DNA of 64,000 nucleotides from Bacillus sp. BA3 (GTDB lineage: Bacteria; Bacillota; Bacilli; Bacillales; DSM-1321). Both the position numbers and the translations under genes were made by a program. Shown here one piece after another: positions 7,496 through 14,002 of the stretch. How positions within the stretch are numbered: the stretch's first letter is position 1; each line of letters starts with the position of its first letter. The DNA lies in contig PIZR01000001.1 of assembly GCA_002835675.1 (NCBI GenBank), forward strand, positions 722,075 through 786,074. Direction: 5' to 3'. The notes beneath the pieces were generated by a model. It worked only from the letters and a program-made list of their open reading frames with translations. It did no database searches and was not told the origin of the DNA.

Positions 7496-8362
7496 TTATT
7501 TTTTTCGATGGACGTCGATAAGACTATCTAAAAGAGTACTATTTCTTGAAAATATAAATCTATCTGCCCAAGAAAAAATCAACCTATTTAAACTTCTTAC
7601 GTCAGATTTATTTACTTTCATGTACTCGAACTTATTACCTGGATCTTTAAGCACTAATAGATATTTGGGAGTCAAAGGGAAAAACTTTGTAGTGTTGATT
7701 ACTCCAAAACCACTCCAATTCTCGCTCCACTTTTCTTTTACCATGCAATATGGATTATCACTTGTGATAAACTCAGCTCTTTTTGAAGCTTCCAATATTA
7801 TAAAGTTATGATTAGATAACATAGTTGTCATTTCTTTTGAAAAATCTAGCATAAAACCCAAACTTCTTTCTTTTGGTACATCAACGTCATATTTTCCATT
7901 GATGAAAGTATCACTTAGTGACTCAATTTCACTGACTGTATAATCTTCTAATTGTCCTTTATTCTTCTTCATGCTAAAGACTAATTTATTAATTTTTTTA
8001 TGTGAGCTTATTACCATATTATTATAATTTTTCCTTTGAGCAGGCGTTCTAAGATGTTGGTAAGCTATAAACGTCGAAAGATCTATTTTGTCATTTTTGG
8101 TAAGTGGCTCCTTTTCTTCAATTTTTTTTATTAATCTACTATAAAGACTGTCTACAGATTCAGCTAAGAGCTTTTCTATAAAAAAATCCTTCTCACCCTC
8201 TATTTCAACAGTATAAAAGTGCGTACTATAGCCAGCATTCGCAGGTGTTTGCCTCCAAATCTTATCTAGACTTTTATCAAAAATATTAAAATACGAAGCT
8301 TCATCTGCAAAATAATTCAAATATACTTGAGGGACAAAATGCTGTTTTTTAGGATTACTCAC
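7496..8362 (-). CDS. DUF4238 domain protein, possible anti-phage cargo
   Basis: Residues 4-20 (PKKQHFVPQVYLNYF) are the hallmark N-terminal motif of DUF4238, and EFITSDNPYCMV at about residue 206-217 matches the conserved TSDNP motif seen later in that family. The 288-residue length fits. No membrane segment. The start is GTG with AAAGGTGA upstream. DUF4238 genes recur in defence islands and on prophages, but no biochemical activity is established to my knowledge. Here it belongs to the minus-strand cargo block, with its own terminator and the 96-residue gene about 40 bases upstream, possibly as a two-gene unit. The defence role is inference. Confidence 0.75.
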   Translation of the reverse strand: MSNPKKQHFVPQVYLNYFADEASYFNIFDKSLDKIWRQTPANAGYSTHFYTVEIEGEKDFFIEKLLAESVDSLYSRLIKKIEEKEPLTKNDKIDLSTFIAYQHLRTPAQRKNYNNMVISSHKKINKLVFSMKKNKGQLEDYTVSEIESLSDTFINGKYDVDVPKERSLGFMLDFSKEMTTMLSNHNFIILEASKRAEFITSDNPYCMVKEKWSENWSGFGVINTTKFFPLTPKYLLVLKDPGNKFEYMKVNKSDVRSLNRLIFSWADRFIFSRNSTLLDSLIDVHRKK

Positions 8363-8402
8363 TGTTATTCACCTTTTTCCAATCTAAATTAAAACAACTT
8401 TT

Positions 8403-8693
8403 TTAATCATCATAAGTATCCATAATCCCATTTTTTAAAATATCTTTTGCCTCTTTGGATATTACAGAACTTCCATATAATTTCACAATGGCTCTCATCA
8501 TGATCAACTCATCAAATGCTGGTGCATTATTAATTGTGTGACCGTTTTTAGTGTATCGCATTAGTAATTGTTCATCACTTTTTAATTGTCCGTCAATTAC
8601 AGGGTTGCATCTATCAAATACGATGTCGTATTCACTGTTTACATTAAAAGAAATTCGATCATTTCTTTTGTATTTAGTATTTGATTTACTCAT
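8403..8693 (-). CDS. Hypothetical protein, 96 aa, upstream of the DUF4238 gene
   Basis: Not recognised. Soluble, no signal or membrane segment, with a run of helical sequence in the second half (APAFDELIMMRAIVKLYG). AAGGAGG lies just upstream of the ATG. Only 40 bases separate its stop from the DUF4238 start with no terminator between, so the two are probably co-transcribed. A small partner of a possible defence effector would be a natural reading, but nothing in the sequence shows it. Confidence 0.55.
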   Translation of the reverse strand: MSKSNTKYKRNDRISFNVNSEYDIVFDRCNPVIDGQLKSDEQLLMRYTKNGHTINNAPAFDELIMMRAIVKLYGSSVISKEAKDILKNGIMDTYDD

Positions 8694-8797
8694 TTATGTT
8701 CCTCCTTATACAATAATTCTTTTTGGCTCATAGCAATCCGCAGAACAATCAACTAATCGGCTAACTGGATGGATAGGTATATCAACCTATTGTAAAT

Positions 8798-8826
8798 ATT
8801 AACAGTTATGGATTTGTTTTGTGAAT
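8798..8826. repeat. 29-bp imperfect direct repeat, copy 2
   Basis: Partner of 5567-5595. It begins ATTAACAGTTATGG and ends just before the stop of the relaxation gene. Confidence 0.6.
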
Positions 8827-8831
8827 TAATT

Positions 8832-9512
8832 TTACCTTTTTAGCTTCAATGATCCACCACTTGATTGAATTACATTTTTAACAGGTAGAGGCTTAATTTG
8901 TAGTGTGGATTCTCCAGACCTGCTTTCTATAAAGTCAGATATTGAAGGGGATTGATAAATTTCAAGCTTTGTACTTTTAACTGCATATCGAGTAGGGGTA
9001 ATAATTAGGATAGATGGGAATACCTTTTTATCTGGTTTTTGCCAGGGTTCATTTTTCCAATCTCCTGTATCATAATAAGTTTCATAAAGATCAATTTTCT
9101 TTTGCATGACTTCTTTGGTGTAAACATTGCGTTGAACCTCGATAAATATGGGATTAAACCAAATAGCAAAAATGTCGGGTTCAATTGTTCCTTTGTCTCC
9201 ATATTTAGGCTCAATCATAAGGTTTTTGGTTTCCCTATATGTTTTCATTTCAATAACAGTATCAACAAGTTCAAGAAAGTGGGGGATTTTAGCTGAGTCT
9301 GGTTTAATATTGCAGTCAGAGTTGAAGTAAACGTATGGAGAGTGAAGTGTACTGCACTTGATAAAGTTATCCCTTGTTAAACGTTTTAAAACACTATTAC
9401 AAGAATTTATAGGGTTCTTAAGATGCTTAAAGTGTAATTCAACTATCTGGTTTCTTGACATCATTCTGAATTGTCTCAAGTCATTAATAATGGCTTTATC
9501 CCTTTGGTTCAC
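8832..9512 (-). CDS. Replication-relaxation family protein
   Basis: The N-terminal third (NQRDKAIINDLRQFRMMSRNQI..) reads as a winged helix. It is followed by a region with the EPDIFAIWFNPIFIEVQRN motif, a D...E-Q strand pattern like a degenerate PD-(D/E)XK fold. This is the layout of the replication-relaxation family (PF13814), seen on Firmicute plasmids and prophages next to FtsK/HerA-type ATPases, as here. GTG at 9512 is preferred over ATG at 9527 because GAGGTG lies properly upstream of it only. The gene overlaps the ATPase gene by 17 bases, so translation is coupled. Its role in DNA transfer or replication control is inferred. Confidence 0.7.
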   Translation of the reverse strand: MNQRDKAIINDLRQFRMMSRNQIVELHFKHLKNPINSCNSVLKRLTRDNFIKCSTLHSPYVYFNSDCNIKPDSAKIPHFLELVDTVIEMKTYRETKNLMIEPKYGDKGTIEPDIFAIWFNPIFIEVQRNVYTKEVMQKKIDLYETYYDTGDWKNEPWQKPDKKVFPSILIITPTRYAVKSTKLEIYQSPSISDFIESRSGESTLQIKPLPVKNVIQSSGGSLKLKR

Positions 9513-10656
9513 TATCGAACACCTCATCTAATGAAAATTCATTTACCTTTCGATCTGCGACATCTTCAAGCTCTGGTTTTTCTTGTGTCACTTTTAATGG
9601 ATCAAGTAACCCTTTAGCTTTTTTCTTATCCATATAAGGTACTTGAATTACTCTTTCTTTACCTTGAGTTAAAAGTATCATCCTACCCGCAGTATCTAAG
9701 TCAACTGATTGCTTCAATCCACTTATTTTTGCATTTGTTTCATCTGACTGTTTACCTGATATTCTAAAGGTGAGGTTATTCTTTAATTGTCCACCTAATG
9801 ATTTCGCATCACCACGTTGCATTGACAACATTAGATAAACACCATTAGAACGACCTATACAGGATATACTTTCAATTATCTTCATTATTTTTGGTTTATC
9901 TTTAAGCAATATAACTTCATCAATACAAACCACAATTGTAGGTAGCTTCACTTCTAATTCATAAATACTTTCAACGTCCATCGCATCAAGTAATTTACCT
10001 CTTCGAACCATTTCTTTTTCAATTATTTGAAGAGGAGGGAGGAGTGACTTAGCATCCATATAAACTCCCATTACATGAGGAAGTCGTTTGTATATGCCGA
10101 ATTCTGAAAACTTCAAATCACCAAGTAAGAACTGTATTTCATCTGGTGACTTATGCAGAATCAATGAGGTCAATATTCCCCTAATTAATGAGCTCTTACC
10201 ACTTCCAGTAGTTCCTGTGAGCAACATATGATGTTCTTCTGCCATATCCTTTATATTCATCTTACCTGACCTATCTACACCGCACATAATAGGAATTATT
10301 TTACCCTTCAAATGAGATTGAATTTTTTTAAACTCGAATGGAATATCTTTTTCAATTTCCTTTGAATAACACCACAAGATAAACTTTTTTACCTTACCAC
10401 CTATTACAATGTTATTTCCAAAGCACTGTTTGAATACCCATTCTTGTTTCAAAACTAAATCAGGATTAGCACCATCGGGTAAAGTAAATGTAAATCGAAC
10501 AGCATCATTTTCCTCATCAATATGGACTTCGTGAATCTTAGGATAGCGTGTATACGTCTTTGATTGCGTTGTTGTTTGTTTGTGAATTCCACCAAGCTTA
10601 AATGCCCTCATTAATGAACCACGCAGCTTCATCTTTGCTCTCCATAGCTTCATCAT
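9496..10656 (-). CDS. FtsK/SpoIIIE-type DNA translocase ATPase of the prophage
   Basis: 386-residue soluble ATPase without the membrane and gamma domains of chromosomal FtsK. Walker A is GTTGSGKSS at residues 148-156 and Walker B is IVVCIDEV at 241-248. A sensor-like motif, SNGVYLMLSMQRGDAKSLGG, follows, and SGKQSDETNAKI resembles the FtsK/Tra ATPase signature. Residues 35-120 would be an N-terminal beta-rich domain. It should pump double-stranded DNA. It is the middle gene of a three-gene minus-strand operon: it overlaps the membrane-protein gene by four bases (ATGA) and the relaxation gene by 17. Such ATPases with a relaxation partner and a membrane protein resemble minimal conjugation or phage-plasmid modules. 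Confidence 0.85.
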   Translation of the reverse strand: MMKLWRAKMKLRGSLMRAFKLGGIHKQTTTQSKTYTRYPKIHEVHIDEENDAVRFTFTLPDGANPDLVLKQEWVFKQCFGNNIVIGGKVKKFILWCYSKEIEKDIPFEFKKIQSHLKGKIIPIMCGVDRSGKMNIKDMAEEHHMLLTGTTGSGKSSLIRGILTSLILHKSPDEIQFLLGDLKFSEFGIYKRLPHVMGVYMDAKSLLPPLQIIEKEMVRRGKLLDAMDVESIYELEVKLPTIVVCIDEVILLKDKPKIMKIIESISCIGRSNGVYLMLSMQRGDAKSLGGQLKNNLTFRISGKQSDETNAKISGLKQSVDLDTAGRMILLTQGKERVIQVPYMDKKKAKGLLDPLKVTQEKPELEDVADRKVNEFSLDEVFDSEPKG

Positions 10657-10964
10657 AGGAACGCACCACTAACAGCGAGCATTAATTTCCATATAAATCC
10701 GAATGCTATACAAGGTATAGCAATATTAACTCCTGTGTGTAGGGCTTCAGCTACATCATAATTTCCTTGATGTTCAAAAAACTTTTCCAATAAAGCAATG
10801 GATACAAGGCCAACACCCATAAGGCAAATTGTAGGATCTAATAAGATAAGTGGACTTACCGAATATAGGTTAATATTCGGACTAGTTTTCCTATTTACCT
10901 TCTTTTTATCCTTAAAACTTCTGTCCATAAATGAATGCAACGCTATAGTATGCTTTCTTCTCAT
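10653..10964 (-). CDS. Small two-helix membrane protein, first gene of the FtsK operon
   Basis: 103 residues with a basic N-terminus (RRKHTIALHSFMDRSFKDKKK) and two membrane segments, about residues 40-57 and 76-96. The start at 10964 is chosen over an upstream in-frame ATG because AAGGAGG lies ten bases before it. The stop overlaps the ATPase start. A membrane partner could tether the soluble ATPase, as TcpC or TraG-like proteins do in conjugation, but no family is recognised. Confidence 0.6.
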   Translation of the reverse strand: MRRKHTIALHSFMDRSFKDKKKVNRKTSPNINLYSVSPLILLDPTICLMGVGLVSIALLEKFFEHQGNYDVAEALHTGVNIAIPCIAFGFIWKLMLAVSGAFL

Positions 10965-11277
10965 AAAAATAATTCCTCCTTTTAAATACTCAGTCAATTA
11001 CGAATTAAATAAATCCCCCTCGAGCTCCCCCTTAATCCCTCACTACGTTCACTCTTAACAAATTCCTTCAATGCAGTGATACCAACGGATTAAACTTGTA
11101 TTTCATTGGTAATGATAATTAGTAAAAACAAAGTATCTGAACAGTCGGTAATTAGTTGATTTTTTTCAAATAATAAGTAGATGATTCATTAAAGGAATCG
11201 TATCGACTTTGGTAAATGATATGTAGAAAGTTCGTAGATGTTGCTTGTACCTACGAGAAAGGGGAAATTTATTTAAA

Positions 11278-11715
11278 ATGGTAGAATATGTGGTGTTCTT
11301 TGGACTTGTCATATCAGGGTTTGTCTTTCTATTCTTGGACATACGAAGAAGCAGAGGATTTACGGTGGATCAATACATTCCCCCATACTTCGTGGAATTA
11401 GACAAATGTGAAAGTCCTATTGAGAAGAAGGTACTGAAAGCATTGTGGATGAGGGATTACAAAGCAACTATTCAGTATCCAATAAGAAGGTATAGAATTG
11501 ATGTAGCACTCCCAGAATATCGCATTGCTATTGAATGTGATGGTAAAGCTTTTCACTCAAGTAAGAGAGCTAAAGCGCACGACAGAAAGCGAGATGCGTA
11601 CCTAAAATCAATAGGATGGAAAACGCTACGATTCAGTGGAAGTACTATCAATAGGAATATGAGCAAGGTAATTACTCGAATTGAATCTGAAATACAGAAG
11701 AAACACTCTGATTAA
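11278..11715 (+). CDS. Membrane-anchored Vsr/DUF559-like PD-(D/E)XK endonuclease
   Basis: 145 residues. One N-terminal membrane segment (about residues 4-20, YVVFFGLVISGFVFLFL), then a compact nuclease domain. E in CESPIEKKVLKAL, D in YRIDVALP, then IAIECDG-K and HSSKRAKAHDRKRDAYLKSIGWKTLRF form the E...D-X(n)-E-x-D pattern of the DUF559/Vsr-like restriction-endonuclease fold. ATG 11278 is preferred (AAAGGGGAA upstream) over a TTG at 11245. It is divergent from the FtsK operon. A nuclease held at the membrane could act on incoming DNA or in DNA transfer. The enzyme class is well supported by motifs; the role is inference. Confidence 0.7.
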   Translation: MVEYVVFFGLVISGFVFLFLDIRRSRGFTVDQYIPPYFVELDKCESPIEKKVLKALWMRDYKATIQYPIRRYRIDVALPEYRIAIECDGKAFHSSKRAKAHDRKRDAYLKSIGWKTLRFSGSTINRNMSKVITRIESEIQKKHSD

Positions 11716-11834
11716 GAAGTGTTTGTTACGTTTTCTGTCACAAATAAAAAATAATTGCTAATCTATTCACAATACTGTCACGAGGACTTTTTACCTATAT
11801 AATGAATATATAGGCTATGAGGGAGGCTGATTTT

Positions 11835-12038
11835 GTGAAATTGAAAGAATTGAGTTTTGAGCGAACCGGTTACATAAAGGCTAAGTTACAGTTATTTGAT
11901 GATCATGTATTCTTAATGGCTGAGGATTGTATGCCTGTGAAGTTGTGCCGTGATAAATATAGTGAAGAAGAAGCAATCCAATTTGCAATAAAGGAATTTG
12001 AAAAACTGAATAATGTAATTTTGACGTCTATCGATTGA
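11835..12038 (+). CDS. Hypothetical small prophage protein, 67 aa
   Basis: GTG at 11835 is preferred to ATG at 11817, because GAGGGAGG (11819-11826) overlaps the latter and sits eight bases before the former. The product is a small alpha/beta protein ending with a helical segment rich in Glu (EEEAIQFAIKEFEKL). It is the first of several short + strand genes, spaced about 17 bases from the next. Not recognised. Confidence 0.55.
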   Translation: MKLKELSFERTGYIKAKLQLFDDHVFLMAEDCMPVKLCRDKYSEEEAIQFAIKEFEKLNNVILTSID

Positions 12039-12055
12039 CATTTGGAGGAATAAAC

Positions 12056-12202
12056 ATGCGCAACCTAGAAGGCTTAAAAATAATTGATACTGAAGAATAC
12101 ACTTATATAGAGGGTATTGGTACAGCTACCGAAGAGGGTACTCTGGACTTAGAGGGGTTAATTAAAACACTTTTACAGGAAAGATATTTCCGTTATCTAT
12201 AG
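12056..12202 (+). CDS. Hypothetical micro-protein, 48 aa
   Basis: ATG at 12056 with TTTGGAGGAA directly upstream, followed by 48 codons and TAG. The product is acidic (MRNLEGLKIIDTEEYTYIEG...) with a helical end LIKTLLQERYFRYL. The strong ribosome site and 17-base spacing from the previous stop suggest co-translation with the 67-residue gene. Not recognised. Confidence 0.5.
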   Translation: MRNLEGLKIIDTEEYTYIEGIGTATEEGTLDLEGLIKTLLQERYFRYL

Positions 12203-12227
12203 AAGGGAAATTTTCCCCTTCATTTTT

Positions 12228-12258
12228 TTGACTAAATTAAGAACAAATGTTCTATAAT
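12228..12258 (+). promoter_or_regulatory. SOS-regulated promoter of yolD: LexA box between -35 and -10
   Basis: GAACAAATGTTC at 12241-12252 is a perfect GAAC-N4-GTTC Bacillus SOS box. It is flanked by TTGACT (12228-12233) and TATAAT (12253-12258, 19-base spacer). LexA bound here would block transcription until DNA damage. Confidence 0.8.
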
Positions 12259-12288
12259 GTATTTATAGAATGAAATGGAGATGTTCTT

Positions 12289-12633
12289 ATGTCTATAAAA
12301 GATCGTGGAAAGCTTAAATGGCAACCAGCTCTGATGCTGCCTGAATACGTTAAGTTACTTAATGAAGTAAATAAGGATTATTACCGTCAAGTAAAGCCGA
12401 TATTAGATGAATACCAGTTGGAGGAGTTTGAAAACAAAATACACACTGCTATGGAGTTTGCTTCACCTGTAAAATTTACTGTTTGGGAGGACGGATTTGA
12501 TTGGGAATATACGGGGATGATACATAGGTTAGATCCTTTGACAAAGTTAATCCATTTAGAGTTGGAGAATGAGAAGGGACATATTATTAGGGTGAAGTTT
12601 GAAGATCTTGTAGCGGTAGAGGTAAGGGAGTGA
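12289..12633 (+). CDS. YolD-like protein under SOS control
   Basis: 114-residue protein with the YolD family pattern: MSIKDRGKLKWQPALMLPEY at the start, then a helical region and a beta-rich end (FTVWEDGFDWEYTGMIHRLD ... IRVKFEDLVAVEV). In Bacillus, YolD-like genes usually sit directly before a Y-family DNA polymerase of the UvrX/YqjW type and are induced by DNA damage. The LexA box just upstream fits, but no polymerase gene follows: only a 45-codon frame and then the XRE regulator. Either the polymerase was lost or this YolD acts alone. AATGGAG precedes the ATG. Confidence 0.8.
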   Translation: MSIKDRGKLKWQPALMLPEYVKLLNEVNKDYYRQVKPILDEYQLEEFENKIHTAMEFASPVKFTVWEDGFDWEYTGMIHRLDPLTKLIHLELENEKGHIIRVKFEDLVAVEVRE

Positions 12634-12637
12634 AAAA

Positions 12638-12775
12638 ATGACTAAAGCAAAACCAAAAAGAAAACTGTGGATTAAAAGCAGAACATTCCTAAATGAATTT
12701 ACAGTAGATGATTATCTGAGAAAAGAAGTGAAGTTAATTGTAGCTAAATATTCAGAGCAAACTCAAAAAAGCTAA
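12638..12775 (+). CDS. Hypothetical basic micro-protein, 45 aa, after yolD
   Basis: ATG at 12638 follows the yolD stop by four bases, with GTAAGGGAGTG upstream, so it is probably translated from the same SOS-induced message. The first 16 residues are strongly basic (MTKAKPKRKLWIKSR); the rest is a short helix. A hairpin (GCTAAGG..CCTTAGC, 12771-12790) overlaps its stop. Not recognised. Confidence 0.5.
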   Translation: MTKAKPKRKLWIKSRTFLNEFTVDDYLRKEVKLIVAKYSEQTQKS

Positions 12776-12867
12776 GGAATTAACCTTAGCTCAGTTAAGG
12801 GGAGAATAATGAAAAAGAAAAGCTAGTGATAATAATATTATTTACAATAAAATTCCATATTATACAA

Positions 12868-12898
12868 AAAACCACCAGTCATTTACGATTGGTGGTTT
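12868..12898 (-). terminator. Terminator overlapping the 3' end of the XRE regulator
   Basis: AAACCACCA pairs with TGGTGGTTT around a 13-base loop; read on the minus strand it is followed by TTTT. It overlaps the last codons of the regulator gene. Confidence 0.6.
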
Positions 12899-13098
12899 TC
12901 TTCTTTTACATGAGCAATTATATCCTCGATTTCACAATGAAGTACATGACAGATTTCATTAAGAACTTTCATTGATACAAATTCATCTTTTCCTATCTTA
13001 GCCAATGTAGATGACGAAATTTTAGTTTGTTTCTGTAAATCAACCTTACTTATTTTACGTTTGTGTAGTGTAGCCATTAAGGGTGCATAGGTGAACAT
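12883..13098 (-). CDS. XRE/Cro-family transcriptional regulator, 71 aa
   Basis: Single helix-turn-helix domain: residues 6-62 read LMATLHKRKISKVDLQKQTKISSSTLAKIGKDEFVSMKVLNEIC, the HTH_26/Cro-C1 type. ATG 13098 is preferred over GTG 13107 because AAAGGAG lies eight bases upstream of the ATG. It is divergent from the 97-residue gene, with a repeated CTTTAGTTT motif (13109-13141) just upstream of its own start. It probably controls itself and the divergent promoter. It may be a lysogeny-module repressor or a stand-alone regulator at the prophage edge. Confidence 0.8.
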   Translation of the reverse strand: MFTYAPLMATLHKRKISKVDLQKQTKISSSTLAKIGKDEFVSMKVLNEICHVLHCEIEDIIAHVKEENHQS

Positions 13099-13108
13099 GG
13101 AACCCACT

Positions 13109-13141
13109 CCTTTAGTTTTATATTGAATATCTTTAGTTTAG
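13109..13141. promoter_or_regulatory. Putative XRE operator: CTTTAGTTT repeated at 21-bp spacing
   Basis: CTTTAGTTTTA (13110-13120) and CTTTAGTTTAG (13131-13141) are spaced two helical turns apart, directly upstream of the regulator start. A related TCTTTAGAAAG lies at 13217-13227 just after the divergent -10. The arrangement fits autoregulation. Confidence 0.4.
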
Positions 13142-13185
13142 TGTACCATAGCTTTAAAAAAATATAAAACTTTTTCGGATTGGTG

Positions 13186-13215
13186 TTGACATCCATATTT
13201 GGTAAATGGTATATT
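13186..13215 (+). promoter_or_regulatory. Sigma-A promoter of the 97-residue gene
   Basis: TTGACA (13186-13191), 18-base spacer, TATATT (13210-13215). Confidence 0.7.
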
Positions 13216-13293
13216 ATCTTTAGAAAGGCGAAGATTTAATTCGAATAAACAGACATAATATTCGATATAACAAAAAAAGGGAGAGGTTAAGGG

Positions 13294-13587
13294 ATGACAA
13301 ATCAAACAGTAGCAGTAGAAGGTAAAGAAATGGTAAGAGAAACTTTCGGAGTATTCACAAACTTGGGAATTGAACTTAACTTTAACCAAAATTCGGACAA
13401 CCAAAAACAAGCACTAATTGAAGCGTTATATAAACTTGAAGGAATTTCTACTATTGAAATGAAAATTACATTAAACGATGGAACAGTCATTGTGCCTAAC
13501 ATAAACAATTGGAATCACAAATGCGAAAATACCTCAGTTTTCGATGAAGCAGATGACTACATGGATTACAGTACAATGTTTTTATAA
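13294..13587 (+). CDS. Hypothetical protein, 97 aa, divergent from the XRE regulator
   Basis: GGGAGAGG precedes the ATG and a good sigma-A promoter lies 80 bases upstream. The product is soluble and acidic, with a central alpha/beta part (KQALIEALYKLEGISTIEMKITLNDGTVIVPNINN) resembling a small ferredoxin-like or OB strand pair and an Asp-rich end (DEADDYMDYSTMFL). Not recognised. The divergent layout with a single-domain repressor suggests that it is the regulated target. Confidence 0.55.
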   Translation: MTNQTVAVEGKEMVRETFGVFTNLGIELNFNQNSDNQKQALIEALYKLEGISTIEMKITLNDGTVIVPNINNWNHKCENTSVFDEADDYMDYSTMFL

Positions 13588-13626
13588 AACCTTGCGATCT
13601 CGTAACATTTAAAAGGAGGCGAAAAG

Positions 13627-13677
13627 ATGAAAAGTTATGACTCCATTCTAAACGAGTGCGGTTTTTATAATTTATAG
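13627..13677 (+). CDS. Possible 16-residue peptide gene
   Basis: AAAAGGAGGCGAAAAG is an excellent ribosome site placed seven bases before ATG 13627, and the frame is only MKSYDSILNECGFYNL. It is either a very small peptide or the truncated 5' end of a gene lost at the prophage border. The rest of the 13678-14002 gap holds no gene. Confidence 0.3.
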   Translation: MKSYDSILNECGFYNL

Positions 13678-13827
13678 AGAGAAAGGTATGGGAGGGATAA
13701 ATTCGGATACTTCTATGGCGTTTTTGTGAAGACATTCGAAGTGAATTATTTAGAGAAGATAACTGTTTGGGGTTTAGCTTGGAGGATTAACATATATAGA
13801 AGAAACTAGGTCAATACTTTATTACAA

Positions 13828-13856
13828 GAAAAAACTACTAACTATAAGTTAGTAGT
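13828..13856 (-). terminator. Terminator for leftward transcription from the DUF3900 gene
   Basis: ACTACTAACT pairs perfectly with AGTTAGTAGT around a three-base loop. Read on the minus strand the stem is followed by TTTTTTCTTG. It lies 150 bases after the DUF3900 stop. Confidence 0.65.
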
Positions 13857-13910
13857 ATGGTCAAATTTAGAGTAAATAATAGAGGTTTGAGAGTTTGAAT
13901 TTTAGTTTGA

Positions 13911-13944
13911 AAATTGGTCACAAAATTGGTCACAGAATTGACTG
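13911..13944. other. Candidate prophage right border / attachment-site region
   Basis: AAATTGGTCAC occurs twice in tandem (13911-13921 and 13923-13933), ending with an in-frame TGA. Read in that frame it gives KIGHKIGHRID-stop, the style of a phage tyrosine-integrase C-terminus. It lies between the last phage-like gene and the first clearly chromosomal gene. No second core copy is visible in the window, because the left border is outside it. Placement is inference. Confidence 0.3.
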
Positions 13945-14002
13945 AAACCCTTGTTATAAAGCAATATTTAGATGATTTATTGGTCATTTACATTACAATT
14001 TA

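Noticed and set aside
11105-11122. Fur-box-like TAATGATAATTA between the FtsK operon and the nuclease gene
   Set aside because: Only about 12 of 15 positions, not in a promoter context, and the same AT-rich string occurs by chance at 19547-19559.
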